From Erysipelotrichaceae bacterium (GTDB lineage Bacteria; Bacillota_I; Bacilli_A; Erysipelotrichales; Erysipelotrichaceae): DNA of 38,543 bases. Below, in pieces: positions 15,039 through 23,286 of the stretch (positions within the stretch are counted from its first letter, which is position 1; each line of letters starts with the position of its first letter). The notes under the pieces were generated by a model. It was not told where the DNA came from. It saw only the letters and a program-made list of their open reading frames with translations, and did not search any database. Where the stretch lies: contig SVBN01000026.1 in the NCBI GenBank assembly GCA_015058875.1, forward strand, positions 1 through 38,543, read 5' to 3'. The position numbers and the translations under genes were made by a program.

Positions 15039-15743
15039 ATGAAAAGACTGTTGCTGAACATTCTTATACTGCTGGTAATTCTGACCGCATCCGCCGGCGG
15101 ATATTTTGTATACCGCGGCTACAGAAGATACAGAAGCGCCGTGAATGAAACGCCGCCGGAAGCTGCCGCAGAAGTGTATGAAAACTGTTCCTGCTGCCTG
15201 GCATATGAGGAAATCGATCCGGACTTTGTCCATGCGGTTGTTGCCGTGGAAGACAGACGCTTCTTTTACCGCGAGGGGTTTGACTGGTTCGCACTCGGCC
15301 GGGCAATCGTCAATAATCTGCGGGCCGGCAGAGCTGTCGAAGGAGGAAGCACAATCCCCCAGCAGATTGCCAAGAATCTGTACTTTCAGGGCGCTCCGAG
15401 AGGGATCGATGAAAAGATCACCGAGGTCTTCATCATGTCGGATCTGGAAGAACTTTATTCACACGAATATCTGTTTGCCGTCTACGCGAACATGAATTAT
15501 TACGGCGACGGATACTGGGGTCTGGCAAATGCCGCCGAAGGATATTACGGAACATCTGTCTCCGATCTGAGCATTGCCCAGGCAGCCATGCTTGCCGGAA
15601 TCCCCAACGCGCCGGGCATCTATCAGCTTTCCACCGGCCACGATCCTGCATTGAAACGGCAGCGGAAAATTCTGAATGACATGAAGAAAAACAAGTTCAT
15701 CTCCGATGAAGAGTATGAACTTGCCTTAGCTGAAAATGTTTAA
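15039..15743 (+). CDS. Monofunctional GT51 peptidoglycan glycosyltransferase
   Basis: The 234-residue protein has an N-terminal signal anchor (about residues 4-26) and a single GT51 domain that polymerises lipid II outside the membrane; there is no penicillin-binding transpeptidase domain, so it is MtgA-like. Family motifs are VAVEDRRFFYREGFD with the catalytic Glu (about residue 70), GGSTIPQQIAKNLYF, a divergent KITEVFIMSDLE holding the second Glu, and AAMLAGIPNAPGIYQL. The usual E.YLN..YFG is altered to LFAVYANMNYYG. It lacks a Shine-Dalgarno sequence, and its 3' end overlaps the convergent DegV gene by four bases with no terminator between them. Confidence 0.9.
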   Translation: MKRLLLNILILLVILTASAGGYFVYRGYRRYRSAVNETPPEAAAEVYENCSCCLAYEEIDPDFVHAVVAVEDRRFFYREGFDWFALGRAIVNNLRAGRAVEGGSTIPQQIAKNLYFQGAPRGIDEKITEVFIMSDLEELYSHEYLFAVYANMNYYGDGYWGLANAAEGYYGTSVSDLSIAQAAMLAGIPNAPGIYQLSTGHDPALKRQRKILNDMKKNKFISDEEYELALAENV

Positions 15744-16579
15744 AGTGTGCCGTCCTCGAAGCCGATCATCAGACCGCCCTTTTCCGCATAATAGCTGCAC
15801 AGACCTGTCGTAGGTTCCACAACCACATCCGCAAACGGGAATTCCGATACAATCAGATCTCTCAGCCTGTATGCCGCGTCCGGATTCAGGCAGTGGGCAA
15901 TTCTGACTTTCCGGCCGTTGTAGCCGTATTCCTTCATATGATCGAATACAGTCTGAACGGCTTTTTTTGCGCCTCTGACATTGGCGATCTGCTGGAGTTT
16001 TCCTTCCTCGCTGGCAACGCCGACAAAGCGGATGCCGACCAGACTTGCAATCTTGGCGATCACCGGATTGACGCGTCCGTTTTTCGCCAGGTTGGCAAGG
16101 GATTCCAGAGAGAACAGCAGGTGGCTGTGCTTCGTATACTCATGAAGCTGTTCGCTGATCTCCTCAAAGGTCAGATCTGTCTGAATCAGCTCCGTCATCT
16201 TTTCAATAATCAGATGCAGCTCCGGTCCTGCCGACAGCGAGTCGATTACGCAGACTTTCTTTCCTTCATGCTGTTCCATGTAATGCTCGGCAGCCTGCTG
16301 GGCGGAATTCCATGATCCGGACAAAGCGCTTGTAATCGTTACGGCAAATACTTCATCGGCACCCATATACGCTTCTTCAAACTCAAACGCATTCGGACAG
16401 GATGTGGAATTCGGTCCCTTGGTAGCGATCAGCTCCGCTACCATTTCCGGAACATCCAGTTCCGGGTTATCCACATACTGCGCTTTTTCCGTAATGATTT
16501 TCAGCGGTACGGACACAAAATCCACACCGGGAACCTCGTAAACATTGGACGAGGAATCCGAAACAATTCTTCTGCTCAT
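15740..16579 (-). CDS. DegV family fatty-acid-binding protein (FakB-like)
   Basis: The 279-residue protein is a DegV family member, a two-domain protein that binds one fatty acid and presents it to the kinase FakA for phosphorylation. Motifs seen are SDSSSNV near residue 7, STSCPNAFEF near residue 58, TITSALSGSWNSAQ near residue 82, and a LLFSLESLANLAKNGRVNP segment near residue 156 that is the family's lid region. AGGAGG lies 5 bases before the ATG. It follows the HAD gene by 24 bases and is probably co-transcribed with it. No full-length FakA gene is present, only the C-domain-like gene at 12550-12807. Confidence 0.92.
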   Translation of the reverse strand: MSRRIVSDSSSNVYEVPGVDFVSVPLKIITEKAQYVDNPELDVPEMVAELIATKGPNSTSCPNAFEFEEAYMGADEVFAVTITSALSGSWNSAQQAAEHYMEQHEGKKVCVIDSLSAGPELHLIIEKMTELIQTDLTFEEISEQLHEYTKHSHLLFSLESLANLAKNGRVNPVIAKIASLVGIRFVGVASEEGKLQQIANVRGAKKAVQTVFDHMKEYGYNGRKVRIAHCLNPDAAYRLRDLIVSEFPFADVVVEPTTGLCSYYAEKGGLMIGFEDGTL

Positions 16580-16603
16580 AATAACCTCCTGTATGTCCCG
16601 GAC

Positions 16604-17437
16604 TCAGTCAATCAGCCCGAGATGACGGAATGCATTCGCAAGTCCGTCCTCATTGATATCATCGGTAATATAGTCCGCTGCCGCCTTGCATTCCGGCCCG
16701 CCGTTGCCCATGGCAACGCTGTATCCGCAGCATTCAAACATCGGAATGTCCACCTTCGCATCCCCGAATGCAATGCAGTCTTCCGCATCGGCATTCAGAT
16801 GCTTCAGAAGCACCTGGATCGCTTCCGCCTTATTGATATTCTTTACGCCCAGATCCCCGTACAGTGCGGCCTCGCCGACGCCGCCCCAGGTACCCGGTTT
16901 CAGATCGGGGAATTCTTTGATGGAATCGAGATGATCCTGATAGGAATTCAGTACAAAGCTGAATTTGTTGACATCATCGCGGATCAGATCCGCTCCCGCA
17001 ATCATATGTGAAGGCAGCGGCGGACGGAAACCTTCCGGCACTTCCGCACCTTTCCCTTTCATATACTGGATTCTTGCCTGCAGGGAACCCTCTTCATATC
17101 CGTCGCAGATATACATGCCGCTGTTGCATTCTTCCCGGAAGAAAATACCGCGGGAATTGCACCAGTCAATGACGTGTCTTACCTGATCGACAGTCAGATG
17201 CTTATGCATCACAACTTCGCCATGGTCTTCAACGTAGGCTCCGTCTCCCCCGATCATTCCGTCGAGTTCAAAGTCCCAGTGCTTGGAATCAATCTCGGCA
17301 CGGGAACAGCCGGTGCAGATATATACCAGGTGCCCGTTTTTCCGGGCATCGATGACTGCCTGTCTGGCAGAAGCAGGGAGTTTCTGTTCATAATCGATCA
17401 GTGTTCCGTCCACATCAAGAAACAGTATCTTTCGCAT
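16604..17437 (-). CDS. Cof-type HAD-IIB phosphatase
   Basis: The 277-residue cytoplasmic hydrolase has the HAD nucleophile motif LFLDVDGTLIDYEQ at the N-terminus, motif II YICTGCSRAEI, a large C2B cap domain and motif IV AFGDAKVDIPMF, followed by VAMGNGGPECKAAADYI. Motif IV reads GDAKVD where most relatives have GDx.ND, still with the metal-binding Asp. Such enzymes dephosphorylate sugar phosphates or flavin intermediates; the substrate is unknown. ATG 17437 has AAGGAG 7 bases upstream. Its promoter lies inside a near-palindrome. It leads a two-gene unit with the DegV gene. Confidence 0.9.
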   Translation of the reverse strand: MRKILFLDVDGTLIDYEQKLPASARQAVIDARKNGHLVYICTGCSRAEIDSKHWDFELDGMIGGDGAYVEDHGEVVMHKHLTVDQVRHVIDWCNSRGIFFREECNSGMYICDGYEEGSLQARIQYMKGKGAEVPEGFRPPLPSHMIAGADLIRDDVNKFSFVLNSYQDHLDSIKEFPDLKPGTWGGVGEAALYGDLGVKNINKAEAIQVLLKHLNADAEDCIAFGDAKVDIPMFECCGYSVAMGNGGPECKAAADYITDDINEDGLANAFRHLGLID

Positions 17438-17457
17438 TGCAATTCTCCTTGTTACAC

Positions 17458-17470
17458 GGATATTATATCC
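17458..17470 (-). promoter_or_regulatory. Promoter -10 embedded in an inverted repeat
   Basis: GGATATTATATCC is a 6-bp inverted repeat around one base, and on the minus strand it contains TATAAT (17467-17462). The predicted start is about 17455, giving an 18-base leader with AAGGAG. The symmetry may be an operator or chance. Confidence 0.55.
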
Positions 17471-17491
17471 CAAATGTACTGTTCATAAATG

Positions 17492-17514
17492 AAAAGGGGA
17501 TGAATTCACTCCCC
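17492..17514 (-). terminator. Terminator at the end of the TVP38 gene
   Basis: GGGGA and TCCCC form the stem on the minus strand, followed by four Ts. The hairpin begins before the stop codon at 17506. Confidence 0.65.
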
Positions 17515-18105
17515 TGTGTCCTTCTCGTTCTCAAATACTTTTCTTGAAATCAGCCACAGCACGCCGAGCAATGCCAGCACAGCCGGGATATAAAGCGGTT
17601 CCTCAGCGGAAAGAACAATCCCGCGGCCGATCAGAGCAAGGAATGCAATCATCAGCGTCTTGGCGCAATACAGTGTAATCAGGTAGCCCAGCGGATGATA
17701 ATCGGAAGCGCCGAAAGCAAAGTTCATGAACGATGACGGCGTAAACGGCATCATGATAATCAGAAACAGCGCTTTCCGGTTGATTCTGTTCACAAACCTT
17801 CTTGCTTTCATTACTTTCTCATGCTTTGCGGCAAACCGTGCCGCCCGTGATGAGAGAATCAGACGCCAGAACCAGAAAACGACCGTACAGCCGAGACAGT
17901 TTCCGATCCAGCTGAACAGGCTTCCTTCCATCACACCGTATGCCGCGATATTCCACGCAACGATCGCTGTCAGCGGCACCGCCGGCAGGAAGGACTCGGC
18001 CATTACCACCAGTATCGGAACCAGAGGGCTCAGATTTCCGTATGTGTCGAGGACGGATTCCCAGTCAAAGGTAAAAATCCATCCCGGAAGTTCCAAATAA
18101 TCCAT
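17506..18105 (-). CDS. TVP38/TMEM64 family membrane protein (DedA-like)
   Basis: The 199-residue membrane protein has about five hydrophobic segments and matches the SNARE-associated/DedA superfamily (PF09335): an ESFLPAVPLTAIVAWN re-entrant segment near residue 37, WIGNCLGCTVVFWFWR, and FLIIMMPFTPSSFMNFAFGAS near residue 114. Family members include lipid scramblases and transporters; the function here is not known. No Shine-Dalgarno sequence precedes the ATG. TGTTATGATA ends five bases before it, making a leaderless message likely. It follows the second MATE gene by 47 bases. Confidence 0.85.
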   Translation of the reverse strand: MDYLELPGWIFTFDWESVLDTYGNLSPLVPILVVMAESFLPAVPLTAIVAWNIAAYGVMEGSLFSWIGNCLGCTVVFWFWRLILSSRAARFAAKHEKVMKARRFVNRINRKALFLIIMMPFTPSSFMNFAFGASDYHPLGYLITLYCAKTLMIAFLALIGRGIVLSAEEPLYIPAVLALLGVLWLISRKVFENEKDTGE

Positions 18106-18111
18106 GCATTT

Positions 18112-18139
18112 ATCATAACATGCGTACCTTGATGGAAAA
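18112..18139 (-). promoter_or_regulatory. Extended -10 promoter for a leaderless message
   Basis: TTTTCC, a 16-base spacer and TATGAT preceded by TGT on the minus strand. The predicted start is base 18105, the A of the ATG. The same ten bases, TGTTATGATA, precede the regulator gene start at 33649. Confidence 0.55.
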
Positions 18140-18152
18140 TCTTAATTATGGA

Positions 18153-19559
18153 TTAACTGACTGTTTCCGTCAGATTTCTGACCCAGACCAGTTTATGGAC
18201 AAGATACAGACCGAGGATCATCTTCGGAATATCGCTTGCCTGTACCGCCAGATACATCAGGACCGTATTCACACCGGTAAATCTGGACAGAAAGAATGCC
18301 AGCGGGAAATTGATGCATACGGTGTAAAAGCTGTCCATCAGCATCGTAATGACCGTTCTGCCGCCGCTGCGCATTGTAAAATAGCAGGCGTTGTACATGG
18401 TGAATACCGGCTGGAACAATGCCGTGATCTTCAGCAGCCGTTCCGCCGTCTGCCTGACCTCTTCCCCCGTGTTGTACATCCGCGGAAACAGCGGTGCGCT
18501 GAGATACAGCATTGCCAGGATAACAAATGATACTGCCAGTGCCATGGCAATCATCTTCCTGTCCAGATCCACCGCTTCCTCTGTTTTCCCGGCGCCGAGC
18601 TTCTGCCCGACCAGGATGGAAATGGAGATGCCCATTGCCATGCCGGCAATCATAAACACATTCTGAATCGTGCTGTTGATATTCATCGCCGCAACAGCAT
18701 TCAGTCCGCGGGTGGAATAGCATTGGGTAATTGCAGCCATTCCGACCGACCAGAGCACTTCATTGAGCATGAGCGGAGCTCCCCGCAGCAGAATGGACCT
18801 GACCAGGGAGGCCGGAACCCGCATTGTGCTGTAGAGGCCGTCCAGAAACAGAAATCTGTCTTTCCGCCGATATGATCCGTAAACCATCACCGCAAGTTCG
18901 ATTACTCTGGAAAGAACCGTGGCCGCAGCAGCACCGCGGATGCCCATCCTCGGGAAACCGAAATGACCGAAGATCAGCAGATAGTTGAAGCAGAGATTGA
19001 CCAGGACAGCGCAGATGCTTGCCCGCATCGGCAGAATCGTTTCGCCGGTCTCACGGACGGTGGAGGAATATACCTGCGTCAGGGCGAACAGCGGCAGTGT
19101 CCAGAGCATAATATGCAGATATGACAGCGCATAGCCCAGCGTATCAGCCGCATCCGCAGCGGAATTTGCCTGTGAATTCAGAAACAGCCCGACCAGATGC
19201 TTTCCGCCCAGGCCGAATACCAGCAGCCATCCCAGCGCCGCAAAGCCGGCCGCATAAAACTTAAAGCGCATGGTATTGCGGTGACCTTCCGCATCGCCCT
19301 TTCCGAAAAACTGCGCACCGAAAATGCCGGCCGCGTTGACTGCGCCGAAGATGGTGATATTGAAAATCATCAGAAGCTGATTGGTGATGGATACGCCGCT
19401 CATCGGCAGCGTTCCGACCTGGCCGACCATGATATTGTCCAGCATATTCACAAACGATGTGATGCCGTTCTGTATCATAATCGGAATCGTGACCGCCATG
19501 ACATTCTGATAAAACACGCGGTCACCGATATATCGTTTACGAATTGCTTCAACTGTCAT
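18153..19559 (-). CDS. MATE family efflux transporter
   Basis: The 468-residue, 12-helix MATE protein is paralogous to the one at 1559-2941; both begin with a YIGDR.FY motif before helix 1. Family features are IPIMIQNGITSFVNMLDNIM in helix 1, AAGIFGAQFFGKGD after helix 2 and SILVGQKLGAGKTEEA in the second half. It probably exports a drug or metabolite by ion antiport. GGGAG lies 6 bases before the ATG. It is downstream of the heterodimeric ABC exporter genes, separated by a 46-base gap with a long hairpin, so read-through may be partial. Confidence 0.9.
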   Translation of the reverse strand: MTVEAIRKRYIGDRVFYQNVMAVTIPIMIQNGITSFVNMLDNIMVGQVGTLPMSGVSITNQLLMIFNITIFGAVNAAGIFGAQFFGKGDAEGHRNTMRFKFYAAGFAALGWLLVFGLGGKHLVGLFLNSQANSAADAADTLGYALSYLHIMLWTLPLFALTQVYSSTVRETGETILPMRASICAVLVNLCFNYLLIFGHFGFPRMGIRGAAAATVLSRVIELAVMVYGSYRRKDRFLFLDGLYSTMRVPASLVRSILLRGAPLMLNEVLWSVGMAAITQCYSTRGLNAVAAMNINSTIQNVFMIAGMAMGISISILVGQKLGAGKTEEAVDLDRKMIAMALAVSFVILAMLYLSAPLFPRMYNTGEEVRQTAERLLKITALFQPVFTMYNACYFTMRSGGRTVITMLMDSFYTVCINFPLAFFLSRFTGVNTVLMYLAVQASDIPKMILGLYLVHKLVWVRNLTETVS

Positions 19560-19570
19560 ATTTCACTCCC

Positions 19571-19610
19571 GAAAACAAAGATATGAGATACTGTGACTCA
19601 GCATCTCATA
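19571..19610 (-). terminator. Hairpin with imperfect T tract between ABC exporter and MATE genes
   Basis: TATGAGAT and ATCTCATA (8 bp) flank a 13-base loop. The following tract is TCTTTGTTTTC on the minus strand. It probably causes partial termination or marks the 3' end of the exporter message. Confidence 0.55.
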
Positions 19611-21414
19611 CCATATCCGCAGCCATTTCTTCAAACTGCCTTGTATAAAGACTGTAGTAATACCCTTTCCTGCGCATCAGCTCGCGGTGTTTACCGCACT
19701 CCACGATCTTTCCGTCGCGGACCACCAGAATCACATCCGCATTGGTGATCGTGGAAAGACGATGGGCAATCACAAAGGAAGTTCTTCCTTTGATCACAAC
19801 GGAAATCGCATCCTGAATCGCCTTTTCCGTCAAAGTATCAATCGAAGCGGTCGCTTCATCCAGCACCAGAATACGCGGATCCGCAATAATAGCTCTTGCA
19901 AAGGAAAGCAGCTGTTTTTCACCGGTGGAAAGCATGTCGCCGCCTTCACCGACTTCACTGTCCAGTCCTTTGTCCATCTTGTCAATGACAAAGTCTGCGG
20001 AAACCAGCTTCAGCGCCTTCATGATCTCTTCATCCGTCGCATCCGGCTTGCCGTACCGCAGATTGTCACGTACGGTTCCGGAGAACAGATGCGGGGTCTG
20101 CAGCACATACCCGATATTGCTGTGGAGCCAGAGCTGGGAGCGTTCCCGTGCATCTTTTCCATCGATCAGCACCTGTCCTTCCGTCGGTTCATAGAAACGG
20201 CAGACCAGATTGACAAGCGTTGATTTGCCGGCACCGGTCTCACCGACAATCGCAACATTGGTTCCCTGAGGCACCTGCAGATTAAAGTGTTCCAGAACCA
20301 TTTCCGTCCCGTCGGGATAGCGGAAGCTGACATCACGGAATTCCACATCTCCGTACAGCTCTTCCCAGTTTTCTTTCTTCGGTTCAAATGCATCGCCGTA
20401 TTTTTCAATGACATCCGGACGGTCCGCTACATCGGATTCCGTTGCCAGAAGCTTTGTCAGACGTTCAATGTTGACCTGGATTGCAATCAGCGCCGAAATC
20501 GTTGCGATAATGCTCTGAATCGGTTCCATCATGCCCAGGGCATAGCTGACAAATACGGACAATGTGCCGATCCGCATCACGCCTTCCATCGTCAGATGTC
20601 CGCCCTGCCACAGAACAATCGCCAATGCCATGGAGCTCATCATTGTCACAGCTGCGGAAAACAGTGCCGAGTAATGCGTCGCATGGATTGAAGTACGCTT
20701 CATTTCGGCGGTGTCCTTCTGAAAATCGGAGAAGATTGTATCTTCGACAACCAGTGTCTTGATCGACCTTGCGCCGGTAATACCCTCATTGAAGTTGCCG
20801 GTAATCTTTGAGTTGATCTCACGGATCATCCGGTTCAGCTCAATCAGGTGTTTCTGGAACCAGCTGATCATCAGCACGGCCAGCGGAACAAGCACCATGA
20901 CGTACAGTGCCAGCCGCAGATTAATTCTCAGCATGACAATCAGAACACAGATGATGTAAGATCCGTTCCAGACGATATCCATCATCCGCCATGCAACAAG
21001 CTCACCGATCTTGCCGGTATCGCTCATGACTCTGGCATGGATATAGCCGACATTGTTCTGGTTGAAATAAGAGAAGGACAATGTCTGCAGGTGGTTGAAT
21101 GCCGCATTTCTGAGATCCCTGTCCACGGACATTTCAATCTTCCCGCACCAATAGGTGCTGATATAGTTGTCCATGACCTGAATCAGAAGAACAGATACAT
21201 ACAGCACAATGAAGAGCGGCATCGTATCCAGTGTTCCCAGGGCAATGAAATGATCGATTGCATAGCTGTTGAACAGCGGGAAAATGCTGTCGATCAGGCT
21301 GGACAGAATGCCCAGCAGAATTACTGTAATCAGTGTCTTCCGGTACGGCATGGCATAGGGAAGAATCTTCGGAATACCGAAGAGAGGCAGCGAGATGTTC
21401 TTATTCTCTTCCAT
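19606..21414 (-). CDS. ABC exporter half-transporter, catalytic-Glu subunit
   Basis: The 602-residue protein has an N-terminal six-helix ABC membrane domain (about residues 20-320) and a C-terminal nucleotide-binding domain. The latter has Walker A GETGAGKST, Q-loop YVLQTPHLF, Walker B ILVLDEATASID with the catalytic Glu, and H-loop IAHRLST. Its signature motif is degenerate (LSTGEKQ instead of LSGGQ). With the upstream partner it forms a heterodimer with one competent ATP site, as in TM287/288 or LmrCD. ATG 21414 overlaps the partner's stop as TGATG, so translation is coupled. The substrate is unknown; lipid or drug export is typical. Confidence 0.94.
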   Translation of the reverse strand: MEENKNISLPLFGIPKILPYAMPYRKTLITVILLGILSSLIDSIFPLFNSYAIDHFIALGTLDTMPLFIVLYVSVLLIQVMDNYISTYWCGKIEMSVDRDLRNAAFNHLQTLSFSYFNQNNVGYIHARVMSDTGKIGELVAWRMMDIVWNGSYIICVLIVMLRINLRLALYVMVLVPLAVLMISWFQKHLIELNRMIREINSKITGNFNEGITGARSIKTLVVEDTIFSDFQKDTAEMKRTSIHATHYSALFSAAVTMMSSMALAIVLWQGGHLTMEGVMRIGTLSVFVSYALGMMEPIQSIIATISALIAIQVNIERLTKLLATESDVADRPDVIEKYGDAFEPKKENWEELYGDVEFRDVSFRYPDGTEMVLEHFNLQVPQGTNVAIVGETGAGKSTLVNLVCRFYEPTEGQVLIDGKDARERSQLWLHSNIGYVLQTPHLFSGTVRDNLRYGKPDATDEEIMKALKLVSADFVIDKMDKGLDSEVGEGGDMLSTGEKQLLSFARAIIADPRILVLDEATASIDTLTEKAIQDAISVVIKGRTSFVIAHRLSTITNADVILVVRDGKIVECGKHRELMRRKGYYYSLYTRQFEEMAADMV

Positions 21415-23249
21415 CACTCCTGCACCTCCTCTTCCTGGGAAATCTGAAGATCATAGATCCTGCGGTAAGTTCCGCCGTTTGCCAGCAGTTCTTCATGTGT
21501 TCCGCGCTCCGTAATCTTTCCATGATCCAGCACAATAATCTGATCCGCATTCATCAGTGTGGTGATGCGGTGGGCAATCAGGATCACCGTGGAATCACCG
21601 GCCGCCTCATGCAGTGCATGGCGGATCTTCGCGTCGGTTTCCGCATCCACTGCGGAAAGAGAGTCATCAAAAACCATCACCGGCGGTTTCCTTATCAGCA
21701 TCTGCGCAATTGCCGTACGCTGTTTCTGTCCGCCGGAAAGCGTAACGCCGCGTTCTCCGACAAAGGTGTCATATCCTTTGTCAAAGTGCTCGATTGTTTC
21801 ATCCAGACTTGCCAGTCTTGCGGCTTCACGGACTTCCGCCATATCCGCCGAGCTGCTGGCAATTTTAATATTCTCTTCCAGCGTTCTGGAAAACAGGAAC
21901 GGCTCCTGCAGAACCATGCCGATATTGGAGCGCACCCATTCCGCCTTCATATCGGCGATATTCACGCCGCCGACTGTAATCTTTCCGCTTCCTTCCGGAA
22001 GATCATAGAGACGGTCCAGCAGATACATCAGCGTCGACTTGCCCGATCCGGTTCCGCCGAGGATACCGAAAGTTGTCCCCTGCGGCACGGTGAAGCTGAC
22101 ATCTTCCAGCACTTCCGCGCTGCCGTTTTCATACTGATAGGAAACATGGTCGAATACGATATCACCGTGGAAATCCGGCGTCAATGCCGCGGGCCTGTCA
22201 TGTTCCACATCGGAATTCATGATGTAACGCAGACGCTCAATGGAAATCGCCGCCTTGGACATCTGGGAGATGACTCTTCCCAGCGATCTGACCGGCCACG
22301 TCAGCATCAGATTGTAGGAAACAAACGACAGATAGTTTCCTGCCGTCAGTTCCCCGTGCACGCACAGATACGATCCGAATACGGTAATCGTCAGGATCTG
22401 CAGTCCCGAAAACAGATCGCCGGTTCCCCAGAACTGCGACAGCACGCGCATCAGTTCAATCCACATCTTTGTATAGCTAACATTCTGCTTTTCAAAGCGC
22501 TGACGTTCATACTTCTCACGTCCGAATGCACGGACCACGCGGACGCCGGTCAGGTTTTCCTGGGCGATCGAGGACAGCTTTCCCTCTTCGATATCCGCAT
22601 GCTCAAATGCATTTCCGATCCGCCGGTAAAACAGGAAGCTGTAGCCGACAATCACCGGAATAAAGCACAGCGCCGTAAAGGCAAGCTTTGTATTGATCAT
22701 GAACATGAACCAGACGGACATGACGATCAGAACAAGGATTCTGACCAGCGCCGTCATCTGTTCGGACAGAAACACCTTGATTGTTTCCACATCGGAGGTG
22801 CACCGCTGGATGATGTCTCCGGTCATATTCTCACTGTGCCAGGCAAACGGCAGATGAATGATATGGTCAAACAGCGTATCACGCATGCGCTGCACAAGCG
22901 TTTCGGCACCGCGGGAATTGCTGAGACGGAATTCATACCGGCAGAAAGCTCCGCACAATGCCACCAGAATCACCGCAAAGGCAATATAGGAAAGATGCTG
23001 TTTCAGAAACGGTGTTCCGCCGATCCCTTCAATCCAGCGGTTCACAAATGCCGGAAGCGATGATGCCTTGTTATCCAGCACGGAGTCTACGGTAAATCCC
23101 AGAATCTTCGGATTGATCAGATCAAGCAGGGAAACCAGGCACGCGAAAATCATGCTCGAAACAAAGAAGCGCTTCGAACCCTCCAGAAAATACATAATCA
23201 GTCCCATTCTGGTCGGGAATAATTCGGTTTTTGTTTTCTGTTCACTCAT
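21414..23249 (-). CDS. ABC exporter half-transporter, degenerate-site subunit
   Basis: The 611-residue partner of the preceding protein has six membrane helices (about residues 30-330) and a nucleotide-binding domain. It has Walker A GGTGSGKST and a canonical signature LSGGQKQR, but Walker B VMVFDDSLSAVD carries Asp in place of the catalytic Glu. This is the complementary pattern to its partner: the competent site combines this LSGGQ with the partner's Glu. The ATG has no Shine-Dalgarno sequence and lies seven bases after a good -10 (TTTAAT with TGA before it), so it is probably read from a leaderless message. Read-through from the ABC-F gene upstream is also possible. Confidence 0.94.
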   Translation of the reverse strand: MSEQKTKTELFPTRMGLIMYFLEGSKRFFVSSMIFACLVSLLDLINPKILGFTVDSVLDNKASSLPAFVNRWIEGIGGTPFLKQHLSYIAFAVILVALCGAFCRYEFRLSNSRGAETLVQRMRDTLFDHIIHLPFAWHSENMTGDIIQRCTSDVETIKVFLSEQMTALVRILVLIVMSVWFMFMINTKLAFTALCFIPVIVGYSFLFYRRIGNAFEHADIEEGKLSSIAQENLTGVRVVRAFGREKYERQRFEKQNVSYTKMWIELMRVLSQFWGTGDLFSGLQILTITVFGSYLCVHGELTAGNYLSFVSYNLMLTWPVRSLGRVISQMSKAAISIERLRYIMNSDVEHDRPAALTPDFHGDIVFDHVSYQYENGSAEVLEDVSFTVPQGTTFGILGGTGSGKSTLMYLLDRLYDLPEGSGKITVGGVNIADMKAEWVRSNIGMVLQEPFLFSRTLEENIKIASSSADMAEVREAARLASLDETIEHFDKGYDTFVGERGVTLSGGQKQRTAIAQMLIRKPPVMVFDDSLSAVDAETDAKIRHALHEAAGDSTVILIAHRITTLMNADQIIVLDHGKITERGTHEELLANGGTYRRIYDLQISQEEEVQE

Positions 23250-23256
23250 AGCGTTA

Positions 23257-23286
23257 ATTAAATCACGGTTCCCTTCCGATTTACAA
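23257..23286 (-). promoter_or_regulatory. Promoter of the ABC exporter operon
   Basis: TTGTAA (23286-23281), an 18-base spacer and TTTAAT (23262-23257) preceded by TGA. The -35 contains the stop codon of the ABC-F gene. The predicted start is about 23250, at the ATG. Confidence 0.6.

Noticed and set aside
21333-23063. Plus-strand open frame of 576 codons opposite the ABC exporter genes
   Set aside because: It is antisense to a clear ABC transporter gene, has His/Arg/Gln-rich composition and no family features. Long antisense frames are common at this base composition.
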